Below are positions 8,458 through 16,284 of a DNA stretch of 46,770 bases, piece after piece. Under the pieces are notes generated by a model. That model had not been told where the DNA came from, did not search any database, and worked only from the letters and a program-made list of their open reading frames with translations. The DNA lies in contig CANLGQ010000003.1 in the NCBI GenBank assembly GCA_947490265.1, positions 1 through 46,770 on the forward strand, read 5' to 3'. Within the stretch, counting starts at the first letter, position 1. Every line of letters begins with the position of its first letter. The DNA comes from Pseudomonadota bacterium (GTDB lineage Bacteria; Myxococcota_A; UBA796; GCA-2862545). Both the position numbers and the translations under genes were made by a program.

Positions 8458-9653
8458 GGCGGCACGGACGGCACCCACCGCACCGGCTGGGGGACCAAAA
8501 GGCCCCGGATGCGCTCGAGATCCGGTAGTGACTTTACCGGATAGAAGCGCCCCTCCGAGAATCGGCCCGGTCGGCCTTCTCGCGGCACGCGCACGGCGCA
8601 CATGGGGAGCAACGCCGTCGCTTCGCAGGCGATCGTTTCGCCTTGGAGGGACCGGATCCCCCCCACCAGCTTCTCGACCGCGTGGACCTCGAGCGAGATC
8701 GGCTGGGCGAGCGCCGGAAGGGAGAGGCAGAAGCTGTTGATCGCCGCGTCGGTCAGGCGGGCGGGATCGGTGCCGTCGGGAACGCGAAAACCCTCCACGA
8801 TCCGAAGCCGATTGTCCGCGCGCACCACGACCCCGACCTGGGTGCCGTCGGCCATTTGACGCGCCACCGTTTCGGCGAGGATCGCTGCTCCACAGGCCTC
8901 CTCTCGCTCCAGGAACAGGCCGATGAGGCGCGGGTCGACGGTCGCCCCGAGGTTATCGACGTTCGAGAGCAGAACGACCCGCACCCCGGCTCGGGCGAGG
9001 AGGGACTGCACCCCGGTCTCCCGGAGCGCCGCGAAGACATCGCCGTGACCGGGCGTGGTGTAGCTCTCCCAGGGGAGGGGTCCGCCGTCGGAACGCGCAC
9101 CAAACGGGTCCCCCTGGGGCGTCAGCCTCACCGAGATCCGCTGGGCGAAAAGCACGATGTCCCCGCCCCACAGCCCCCGCTCGACCAGGTGTCGTTCAAT
9201 CCCATTGCGGCCGGGCAGCGTCGCAAACGAGCCCATGACGCAGAACGGCAACGCCCGACCGTACCGACGTCCAGCGGCGCGCGCGTCCTCGAGCTTGAAC
9301 TGGAGAAAGCTCTTGCCAGGCGCGACCTCTACGGTGGCTTTGACGGGGGTTGGACCGCCGGCGGTGCGAAACCGGGTGGCCATTCCCCCTGCGAGGACGA
9401 CGACCGCCACTTGCCCCGCCGCGAGCGCGGCCTCCCCCCGCTCCTGGAGCGCGCGTTCGGTCCCGTCGAGGGCAGCGACATCGCCGGGACGCGGCGCTTG
9501 GAGGTCACCCTGGAACGCCGACGCAGCCCGCGTGCAGGCCCCGGCACGGAGGGCGTCGCGAAACGCGAGGAACCCCGCGAGGTCGAAGCGATACCGCTGG
9601 AGCAGATCGACGTCGGCTCCGGGAAGGTGACGGGTGAGTTCGAAGGGTTGCAT
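8382..9653 (-). CDS. UTP-glucose-1-phosphate uridylyltransferase (UDPGP) family protein
   Basis: A 423-residue nucleotidyltransferase-fold protein related to eukaryotic-type UDP-glucose/UDP-GlcNAc pyrophosphorylases. The nucleotide-binding loop is VVLAGGMATRF (about residues 85-95), followed by PVKATVEV. Downstream, a GSFATLPG segment, a PGHGDVF motif and LLSNVDNLGATVDP are characteristic of the UDPGP family, which forms UDP-sugars from UTP and sugar-1-phosphate. The exact sugar cannot be told from sequence. The last roughly 25 residues (Ser/Thr/Gly-rich) are encoded antisense to the lgt 3' end. It is divergent from kup and seems monocistronic. Confidence 0.82.
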   Translation of the reverse strand: MQPFELTRHLPGADVDLLQRYRFDLAGFLAFRDALRAGACTRAASAFQGDLQAPRPGDVAALDGTERALQERGEAALAAGQVAVVVLAGGMATRFRTAGGPTPVKATVEVAPGKSFLQFKLEDARAAGRRYGRALPFCVMGSFATLPGRNGIERHLVERGLWGGDIVLFAQRISVRLTPQGDPFGARSDGGPLPWESYTTPGHGDVFAALRETGVQSLLARAGVRVVLLSNVDNLGATVDPRLIGLFLEREEACGAAILAETVARQMADGTQVGVVVRADNRLRIVEGFRVPDGTDPARLTDAAINSFCLSLPALAQPISLEVHAVEKLVGGIRSLQGETIACEATALLPMCAVRVPREGRPGRFSEGRFYPVKSLPDLERIRGLLVPQPVRWVPSVPPYAGSPSGSSSTATSGATPAFQRNR

Positions 9654-9832
9654 CCGCTGGCTCCGTACTTCCCGAAGCTAATCACCACGCAGGCGCAGGC
9701 GGCCGAAAACATAGCCTTGTTCGCCAAACGTTCGAGAACGTCGCCGGACAGCGACCGGAGTCGCCACCGACCGCCCGGCATGGCGATCTGGATGGCGGCT
9801 TGATACGGCAAGGCGCCCATGAGACGACCCTA

Positions 9833-11815
9833 ATGCAGGACGCCCACGCCTCGCCGCTCGACCGGCGGTTCCTGGCCCTCTGTCTCGCGGCATCCGGCGT
9901 CGTCTTCGGCGATATCGGCACCTCGCCGCTGTACACGTGGAACGAGCTCCTCAAGACGGGATCCCTGACTTCTCCCGCCGAGATCCTCGGGATCTGCTCG
10001 CTCCTGTTCTGGACGCTCACGATCGCGATCACCGTCAAGTACGTGGGCCTCGTGCTCCTGGCCGACAACGCCGGGGAAGGAGGCACCTTCGCGCTGATGG
10101 GCCTCGTGCGGCAGCACCCGTTTCGCGGGCGGGCGGTGCTGCTGGGCCTCCTGGTGTTCGCGGCGTGCCTGCTCTATGCGGAGGGCCTCATGACGCCCTC
10201 CATCTCCGTCCTGTCGGCGATCGAGGGCATCGCCGTGGCGAGCCCGGCCCTGCATTTTCTCGTGGTGCCGATGTCACTTGTGGTGCTCGTCGCCCTCTTC
10301 TGGTTTCAGTACCTGGGCACCGCCCGCCTCGGCACCGCCTTCGGGGCCATCGCGACCCTCTGGTTCGTCGCGATCGGCGGGATCGGTTTGCTGCAGGTGG
10401 TTTCCCGACCCGACGTGCTGGCCGCGCTCTCGCCGCACCACGCCGTCCACTACCTCCTCACGCACTCCCTTCAGCAACTGATCCACGTCTTTGGCGCCGT
10501 GGTCCTGGCGATCACCGGAGGCGAAGCGCTCTACGCCGACCTCGGCCACTTCGGACGTCGGGCGGTGCGCGTCACCTGGAACGTCCTCGTCTATCCGGCG
10601 CTCGTTCTCAACTACCTCGGTCAGGCGGCCTGGCTGCTCGATGGGCGGCCAGTTGCGCAGGGCAACGTGTTCTTCAGCATCGTCCCCGAGGTGCTGCTCT
10701 ATCCCATGATCGCGCTCGCCACGGCTGCGGCGATCACGGCGAGCCAGGCGCTGATCTCCGGTGCCTTCAGCCTCACCCGAGCGGCCATGCACCTCGGGCT
10801 CCTTCCCCGTCTCGTCGTGCGGCACACGAGCGAGCAAATGGAAGGCCAGATCTACATGCCCGCGGTAAACCTGGCGTTGTGCGTTGGCTGTTGCGCGCTG
10901 GTAGTGGGTTTTGGCTCCTCCTCGCGCCTCGCCACCGCCTACGGCCTCGCGGTCATGGGGGTGATGGTGGTCACCACGCTCTCCACCGCCGCAATTGCCT
11001 TCTATCGATGGGGTTGGCGACTCCGCCTCGTCCTGCCGGTGTTCGCGGGCCTCTTACTGTTCGACGGGTCCTTCCTGGTCGCGAACGCGGTGAAGATCCC
11101 GGACGGCGCCTGGTTCTCCCTCGCGATCGCCGGGGCGTTGTACGCGGGGATGGCCACCTGGCGGGCCGGGCGCGCCGAATTGGCGGAGGCATGGCTGAGG
11201 GTCCCGCGGGTCCCGGTGCAGGCGATCGCCGAAGCACGCAGCCGGCTGGCGGAGATGCCCCGGGCCATGGTGTTCCTCGTCAGCCATCCCATCCTGAAGC
11301 CGACGGACCCGGCGCCGCTCCTCCTCCTTCGGTTCATCGACCTCTACGGCGCGCTCCCCCGCCACGTGACCCTGTTCACGGTCGTCCCCGAGCCCAGCGT
11401 CCCGCGGTGGACCGCGAAGCGCTTCGAAGTCGTCGAATGCGGCGAACGGGTCACCGCCGTTCGCATGCACCTCGGCTACCTCGAGCAACCCGACGTGCGC
11501 GCCGCGTTGATCGCCCTGAAGCTGCGAAAGCTCATCAAAATCCACGCCACGCGTTGGACGATCGTGGTGGGGCGCGACGAGGTCGTCCTCGGCCCCGGTT
11601 CAGGTCTCTGGAAGATCCGAGCCGGGCTGTTCCGACTCATGGTGTGGACGTCGAGCCGCGTGGTCCATTGGTTCGGTCTCGAGCGCGACACCGGGATCAG
11701 CGAACAGACGATCGCCGCCAAGGCGACCGCGACCGGCATGGAGGTCGCGATCACCGTGCGCGACGAACTGCTCGCCGGCCGCGGCCTCGGGGAGCGGGTG
11801 GAGGGGCGCCCTTGA
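9833..11815 (+). CDS. kup: Kup-family potassium transporter
   Basis: A 660-residue KUP/HAK potassium uptake protein of the inner membrane, a proton-coupled K+ importer. The family hallmark GVVFGDIGTSPLYTW lies at residues 22-36. About twelve hydrophobic segments occupy the first 430 residues, followed by a cytoplasmic C-terminal domain. I prefer the ATG at MQDAHASPL because the family start lies just before the hallmark; a TTG 11 codons upstream is also in frame. The 179-base region upstream shows no recognisable c-di-AMP riboswitch. It stands alone on its strand, with 101 bases before the next gene. Confidence 0.94.
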   Translation: MQDAHASPLDRRFLALCLAASGVVFGDIGTSPLYTWNELLKTGSLTSPAEILGICSLLFWTLTIAITVKYVGLVLLADNAGEGGTFALMGLVRQHPFRGRAVLLGLLVFAACLLYAEGLMTPSISVLSAIEGIAVASPALHFLVVPMSLVVLVALFWFQYLGTARLGTAFGAIATLWFVAIGGIGLLQVVSRPDVLAALSPHHAVHYLLTHSLQQLIHVFGAVVLAITGGEALYADLGHFGRRAVRVTWNVLVYPALVLNYLGQAAWLLDGRPVAQGNVFFSIVPEVLLYPMIALATAAAITASQALISGAFSLTRAAMHLGLLPRLVVRHTSEQMEGQIYMPAVNLALCVGCCALVVGFGSSSRLATAYGLAVMGVMVVTTLSTAAIAFYRWGWRLRLVLPVFAGLLLFDGSFLVANAVKIPDGAWFSLAIAGALYAGMATWRAGRAELAEAWLRVPRVPVQAIAEARSRLAEMPRAMVFLVSHPILKPTDPAPLLLLRFIDLYGALPRHVTLFTVVPEPSVPRWTAKRFEVVECGERVTAVRMHLGYLEQPDVRAALIALKLRKLIKIHATRWTIVVGRDEVVLGPGSGLWKIRAGLFRLMVWTSSRVVHWFGLERDTGISEQTIAAKATATGMEVAITVRDELLAGRGLGERVEGRP

Positions 11816-11916
11816 TGAGGTCTTGAGGTCTGCGGACCGAGGGCCCCAACGACGCGACCAGCGTAGGCAAGCGACATCGCCCGCAGCGTATCCGGCCCGC
11901 GTTACGAGGCTCGGGT

Positions 11917-12729
11917 ATGCCCGCACCTCCGCTCGACGGCATCCTCCTGATCACCGGGGCCTCCTCCGGGATCGGGGCGGAATTTGCGCGCATCCTCGCC
12001 GGAAGCGCCCGAGCGCTCGTCCTCGTCGCCCGGCGACGGGAACGCCTCGATGCCCTCGCCGCCGAGCTGACCGCCGCGCGACCCGGCCTCGCGGTCCACG
12101 TGCGGGCGGTCGACCTCTCAGACGTCGCCTCGATCTTCCCGCTCCTCGACGAGATCGAGGCAACCATCGGCCCGATCGACGTGGTGGTGAACAACGCCGG
12201 GTTTGGCGACATGGATCTGATCGAGCGAGCGGCCTGGCCCAAATTGCAACAGATGATCGCCGTGAATGTCGCGGCGTTGACCGCCCTGACCTGGCGGCTC
12301 GTGCCCGGCATGGTCAAGCGGGGCCGGGGAGGGATCCTGCTGATGTCGTCGGGCTATGGCCTCACCTGGACGCCCGCAGCGGCAACCTATGTCGGAACAA
12401 AGTACTTTGTCAGCGGTTTTTCGGAGTCGCTTCGCGCCGAGCTCGGGGGGACCGGGGTGGTGGTGACCCAGGTCTGTCCCGGTCCGGTCGCGACCGAATT
12501 CGAGGCGGTCGCCGGTTTCCCCGCGGGCCTCGTCGTCCCGGGCTTTCTCCAGATCTCGGCGCGCACCTGTGCCGAGCAAGCGGTGCGGGGCTTCGCGCGC
12601 AACCGCGCGCTGGTGATCCCGGGCTGGCGCTCCTGGCTGATCGTCACCGCCGGGCGCCTGACCCCCGACTGGCTCCTCCGGATCGCCTATCTGGGCGTGG
12701 GCCGCCTGCTCCGCCGGCGGATCGCCTGA
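11917..12729 (+). CDS. Short-chain dehydrogenase/reductase
   Basis: A 270-residue classical SDR oxidoreductase. The cofactor loop is TGASSGIG (residues 13-20), the structural NNAG is at 92-95, the catalytic Ser is in LLMSSGYG (144/145), and the catalytic pair is Y158-x3-K162 (YVGTK). Arg residues after the second strand (ARRRER) favour NADP(H). The C-terminal third has a hydrophobic stretch (TPDWLLRIAYLGVGRLL) that could associate with membrane, as in SDRs acting on lipid or ketoacyl substrates. Its TGA overlaps the ATG of the next gene by one base, making it the first gene of an SDR-GTPase-EamA operon. The substrate is unknown. Confidence 0.88.
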   Translation: MPAPPLDGILLITGASSGIGAEFARILAGSARALVLVARRRERLDALAAELTAARPGLAVHVRAVDLSDVASIFPLLDEIEATIGPIDVVVNNAGFGDMDLIERAAWPKLQQMIAVNVAALTALTWRLVPGMVKRGRGGILLMSSGYGLTWTPAAATYVGTKYFVSGFSESLRAELGGTGVVVTQVCPGPVATEFEAVAGFPAGLVVPGFLQISARTCAEQAVRGFARNRALVIPGWRSWLIVTAGRLTPDWLLRIAYLGVGRLLRRRIA

Positions 12730-13841
12730 TGGAGCTCGACCTCGAAGACCTGCTGCGAAAGTGCCACCGGCCCGAGGTGCTCCCGCTGGCGAAGGCGCTC
12801 GGCGTCAACGCCACCGGGCTCGGCCACGGCCAGCTCGCCCGAGTGGTCGCGCGCACCCTCCGCCGGCGCGGCGGACACGACATCCAGAACCTGCTTTTTC
12901 GCCGCGGCGACGGCCCCTCCTACCGCGACCTGCTCGTCGATCTCTCAGGCCGGTGCAACGTGGCGCCAGGCGCGGACCTCGCCTCGACCGAGCTCGCGCT
13001 CACCGAGTGGTGGATCTTGACCCAGTGGGCGGTGATGGCGCCCGAGGTCCGCGAGCAGATCTGGAGGCAGCTCCGGATCCAACCCCCGGCCCCGGCCGAC
13101 GGGAAAGTAGCTCTCGCCGCCCTCCATTCTGCGATCCCCGCACCCCGCCTGGCCTATGCCGCGACTACCGCCGCCGCCGCCGTGCTGCGCTTCGTCCCCC
13201 TCGGCGGCTGCCTGCTCCTCTATTGGGTCGCCCGTCCTCGCGACGAGCTGCTCCTCCCCTCGATCCTGGAGATCGCCCGACTCCGCCAGGCCGTGGTCCA
13301 CCGGATCACCGTGGGCTTGGTCGGAAGCCCTTCCTCGGGCAAGGATGCCGCCATCAAGGCCCTCTTCGGGATCGATCGCGGCAACGTGAACCCCATCGCC
13401 GGCTCCACCCGCGAGGTCGAGATCACCCGCCTCCCCGCCGCCACCGCGCTGTTCGTCGTGAACACCCCCGGCCTCGGCGACGTCGTCGAGCGCGTGACGG
13501 AAGAAGCCCGCCAGGTCCTCGATCACATCGACGTCTTCGTGTACCTCGTCAACGCGCAGGGGGGCGTCCAGGCCCGCGAGCGGGCCGACTTCGCGATGTG
13601 CAAGGCCTCCGGTCGCCCGGTGCTCGTCGTCCTCAACAAGGTCGACACCCTGCGCGAAGCCGATCGGATCCGGCTGCTCGACGACACGCGCGCCAAGCTC
13701 GGTGCGTCCGACGTGCTGGCGGCGGCGTTCGACCCGCTCCCCGAGTTGGCGCCCGGCCCCCTCGGCCTCGACGCCGTCCAGGGTTGGATCCGAGATCGGC
13801 TCATCGAAGCCGGAAAGGACCCAACCGAGCTCCCCTGGTGA
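12729..13841 (+). CDS. GTPase-like membrane-associated protein with altered G1 and G3 motifs
   Basis: A 370-residue protein. Residues 1-135 are mostly helical with no recognised domain, residues 137-168 are hydrophobic (LAYAATTAAAAVLRF...GGCLLLYWVA), and residues 190-360 are a TRAFAC/Era-like G domain. G1 reads GSPSSGKD (199-206), G2 STRE (about 226-229), G3 NTPGLGD (245-251) and G4 NKVD (303-306). In typical GTPases G1 ends GK(S/T) and G3 begins with Asp; here the Mg-coordinating Ser/Thr is Asp and the G3 Asp is Asn. Nucleotide binding may persist with altered catalysis. The ATG overlaps the SDR stop and the stop overlaps the EamA GTG start, so all three are coupled. The biological role is not recognisable. 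Confidence 0.75.
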   Translation: MELDLEDLLRKCHRPEVLPLAKALGVNATGLGHGQLARVVARTLRRRGGHDIQNLLFRRGDGPSYRDLLVDLSGRCNVAPGADLASTELALTEWWILTQWAVMAPEVREQIWRQLRIQPPAPADGKVALAALHSAIPAPRLAYAATTAAAAVLRFVPLGGCLLLYWVARPRDELLLPSILEIARLRQAVVHRITVGLVGSPSSGKDAAIKALFGIDRGNVNPIAGSTREVEITRLPAATALFVVNTPGLGDVVERVTEEARQVLDHIDVFVYLVNAQGGVQARERADFAMCKASGRPVLVVLNKVDTLREADRIRLLDDTRAKLGASDVLAAAFDPLPELAPGPLGLDAVQGWIRDRLIEAGKDPTELPW

Positions 13842-14722
13842 CCACGACGGACCTGTGGCTCGTGCTTTTGTCGGCTGGACTGCATGCGCTCTGGAATCTC
13901 TGGGCCAAGGCCAGTCGAAACGCAACGATCTTCCTCGGACTCTTTCAGGCCGCCACCCTGGTGGTGACGGTTCCGCTGATCCCCTGGCTCGATCTCGCGG
14001 CGATCCCACGCGGGGTGTGGCTGGTGCTGCCGTTCACCGGGATCGTGCACTATTTCTACCAGCGGTTCCTCGCCCGTGCCTATGCGACCGGGGATCTCGC
14101 TGTCGCCTACCCGATCACGCGCTCCACCGCCGCGTTCGTCGCTCTCCTCGGTCCGGCGATCGGCGACCGGGTGTCGCTCGCTGGCGGTCTGGGAATCGCG
14201 GTGGTGGTCGCCGGGGCCTGGGCGGTCGGGACGAACGGGCGCCTCGATCCGCGCAGGCTCCTCGCCCCCGACACCCGGTTCGCGTGGCTGGCCCTCGGCA
14301 CGACGGTGCTCTACACCCTGGCCGACAAGTCGGCGATGACCGCGTTCAACGGAGCGGAGTGGACGAGCCCGCTGCCCCGCGGAGCGGTGTACTTTCTCCT
14401 CGTGAACGCGACGCATGCCGTGCTGTATGGGCCGTGGATGATCCAGGCCCTCGGCTGGGAGCGCACGGTGTCGCAGGCCCGGGACGAGTGGCGACCGGTC
14501 CTCGGTGCGGCGCTGGCGAGCGGGGCGAGCTACGCGCTCGTGCTCGAGGCGATGCGAACCGCGCCTGCCGGATACGTCACGGCGACCCGTCAGATCTCGG
14601 TCTTGTTCGCGGCGGCGCTGGGGTGGTGGTTCCTCGGCGAACAGACCTCCCGAGCGCGTCGCGTGGGCGCCCTCCTCACCGTGCTCGGGGTGGCGGTGAT
14701 CGGCGTCGCCAGCTCAGGTTGA
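13838..14722 (+). CDS. EamA/DMT-superfamily transporter
   Basis: A 294-residue inner-membrane protein with about ten hydrophobic segments arranged as two similar halves, the pattern of EamA (RhaT/YdcZ-like) drug/metabolite transporters. Features include the N-terminal LHALWNLWAKAS, the first-half AYPITRSTAAFVALL and the C-terminal AALGWWFLGEQTS followed by a last hydrophobic segment. The GTG start lies within the GTPase-gene stop (GTGA overlap), which argues for coupled expression. The substrate is unknown; members export amino acids, nucleosides or other metabolites. It ends convergently with aat across a small hairpin-forming gap. Confidence 0.87.
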   Translation: MTTTDLWLVLLSAGLHALWNLWAKASRNATIFLGLFQAATLVVTVPLIPWLDLAAIPRGVWLVLPFTGIVHYFYQRFLARAYATGDLAVAYPITRSTAAFVALLGPAIGDRVSLAGGLGIAVVVAGAWAVGTNGRLDPRRLLAPDTRFAWLALGTTVLYTLADKSAMTAFNGAEWTSPLPRGAVYFLLVNATHAVLYGPWMIQALGWERTVSQARDEWRPVLGAALASGASYALVLEAMRTAPAGYVTATRQISVLFAAALGWWFLGEQTSRARRVGALLTVLGVAVIGVASSG

Positions 14723-14746
14723 GCGGCAAGCCGCCTCCGCGGCTCA
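14720..14746. terminator. Possible bidirectional terminator between convergent genes
   Basis: A GCGGC-AA-GCCGC stem (14723-14734) sits inside a wider imperfect palindrome with arms TGAGCGGC and GCGGCTCA, spanning the EamA stop and the end of aat. There is no T-tract on either side, so intrinsic termination is only suggested by position and symmetry. Confidence 0.32.
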
Positions 14747-15448
14747 GCCGTCGCATGCGAAGTCAGCGTCGAAAGCCCACTTACCCGGTCTTCCGGGAGC
14801 GTCGACCAGGGGGCCCAGCTCCTGCAGATAGCGGGCCCGCGGGATGTCGATCGCTCCGAACCGCGCCAGATGAGGAGTGTACGACTGGCAATCCACGCGA
14901 GGAAAGCCCCAGATCTCGAGCTGGCGCACCAGGTGTACGAACGCGACTTTGCTCGCATCCGGAACCAACGAGAACATCGATTCTCCCGAAAACAGCCTCC
15001 CGACCGCCACCCCGTAGAGGCCCCCCACCAACTCGCCGTCCTGCCAGGCCTCGACCGAGTGGGCATAGCCTTGCTCGTGTAGCGCGAGCAGGCCGCTGAT
15101 CAGCGCCGGGGTGAGCCAGGTCCCGTCCTGCCCGGGTCGATCGGTGGCCGCGCACCCGACCAGCACCTGCAGGAACGCCGTGTCGAGCCGGATGTCGAAC
15201 CGCTGCTGGCGGATCCGCTTGGCGAGCGACCGGGGCACCACGAGATGGTCGGTGTCGAGCACCATCCGCGGATCGGGAGAGAACCAGAGGATCGGCTGCC
15301 CGATCGAGTACCACGGGAAGATCCCCCGGCGGTAGCCGAGCAGTAGGCGTTCGGGCGACACGTCACCGCCCACGCCGACGAGCCCGCTGGGCTCGGCCAG
15401 GGCGGGGTCGGGAAACCAGAGCTGGGGAGGGATCCGGTAGACGGGCAC
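14744..15448 (-). CDS. aat: Leucyl/phenylalanyl-tRNA-protein transferase
   Basis: Aat transfers Leu or Phe from aminoacyl-tRNA to the N-terminus of proteins bearing basic N-terminal residues, marking them for ClpAP degradation (N-end rule). The 234-residue length is typical. Visible family blocks are LWFPDPALAEPSGLVGVGGD near the N-terminus, YRRGIFPWYS, PILWFSPDPRMVL, and GRLFSGESMFS in the second half. The start beginning MPVYRIPPQLWFP fits family N-termini. It is divergent from a lipoprotein gene across 35 bases and convergent with the EamA gene. Confidence 0.94.
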   Translation of the reverse strand: MPVYRIPPQLWFPDPALAEPSGLVGVGGDVSPERLLLGYRRGIFPWYSIGQPILWFSPDPRMVLDTDHLVVPRSLAKRIRQQRFDIRLDTAFLQVLVGCAATDRPGQDGTWLTPALISGLLALHEQGYAHSVEAWQDGELVGGLYGVAVGRLFSGESMFSLVPDASKVAFVHLVRQLEIWGFPRVDCQSYTPHLARFGAIDIPRARYLQELGPLVDAPGRPGKWAFDADFACDG

Positions 15449-15483
15449 GCGCGGGTTGGCTATCCCGTAGCTGCGGAGGGAAC

Positions 15484-16281
15484 ATGGCGATGCGCGGAGT
15501 CGCGCTGGCGATCGGGCTGGCGTTCACGGGTTGCGGCGGGGACGAGGACGGCGGCGACACCGACTCGACCACCCCAACCGACAGCGAGACCGACACCGGC
15601 GGGGATCCCACCGGAGGCACCACCACCCCGCAGGCCCTGAGCGTCACCCTGCGCGACCCAGCCGGCGCCGGAATGGGTGGGATTAACGTCAACTTCTGTA
15701 ACGCCGCCGGATGCCGATCCGGGCCGACGGCGGCCGACGGATCGATCTCCTTCGACAACGTGGAGCTCGTTCCCTATGCGCTCGAGCCGATCGCCGCCGA
15801 GGGATCCGGGCTCGCCACCCCGCTCGTCCCGCTCACCTTCGCGGCCGACGAGGTGAAGGCCTTTGATCTCGTCGTTCCCCCCCTGGGTCCCGCGTCGCCG
15901 CTCGGGTCCACCTCCGAAGAGGAGTTCCAAGGTCTGTTCGTCACCGTCGGGGCCGCCGGAATCCAGGAGCCCGCATTTCACGAGCCGGCCACCGAGATCG
16001 CCGGCGTTCTGGCCGATCCCGCCGCTTGGCCGCCGATCAACCTCCCCGGCACGGTGCTCGCGGTCTGGTACCTGGCGCCGTTCAACTACGCCGCACCCGC
16101 CGGCCTCCCCACCCGGATCACCAACAGCTACGGCCTCGCAGACGGGGCCACCGCCCACGTCTACGTCGGCTCCTACGACGATTTCGCTTGGCTCGACGGC
16201 GGCACCGTCACCGCCGGCGGCGGCTTCCTCACCGGGGCGTCCCTCCCGCTCCTGTCAACCGTGGTGTTGATCCAGGAGTAA
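15484..16281 (+). CDS. Predicted lipoprotein with Asp/Thr/Gly-rich linker
   Basis: A 265-residue secreted lipoprotein of unknown function. The signal peptide ends in lipobox AFTGC (Cys17), then comes a linker of Asp, Thr, Ser and Gly residues up to about residue 42. Linkers of this kind are very common in myxobacterial surface lipoproteins. The mature part starts with a beta-rich, possibly Ig/carboxypeptidase-regulatory-like segment (SVTLRDPAGAGMGGINVNF) and continues with a hydrophobic, Pro/Gly-rich domain. GGAGGGAAC immediately before the first ATG supports this start over an ATG two codons later. It converges on metG with a three-base gap. Confidence 0.75.
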   Translation: MAMRGVALAIGLAFTGCGGDEDGGDTDSTTPTDSETDTGGDPTGGTTTPQALSVTLRDPAGAGMGGINVNFCNAAGCRSGPTAADGSISFDNVELVPYALEPIAAEGSGLATPLVPLTFAADEVKAFDLVVPPLGPASPLGSTSEEEFQGLFVTVGAAGIQEPAFHEPATEIAGVLADPAAWPPINLPGTVLAVWYLAPFNYAAPAGLPTRITNSYGLADGATAHVYVGSYDDFAWLDGGTVTAGGGFLTGASLPLLSTVVLIQE

Positions 16282-16284
16282 GGT

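Noticed and set aside
9654-9832. Possible c-di-AMP (ydaO) riboswitch upstream of kup
   Set aside because: Potassium transporter genes sometimes carry one, but I see no matching conserved core or terminator in this 179-base region.
11823-13841. Extended 672-codon version of the GTPase-like gene covering the SDR gene
   Set aside because: The upstream part is the Arg/Pro-rich alternate frame of the SDR, which has complete catalytic motifs; the ATG overlapping the SDR stop is the natural start.
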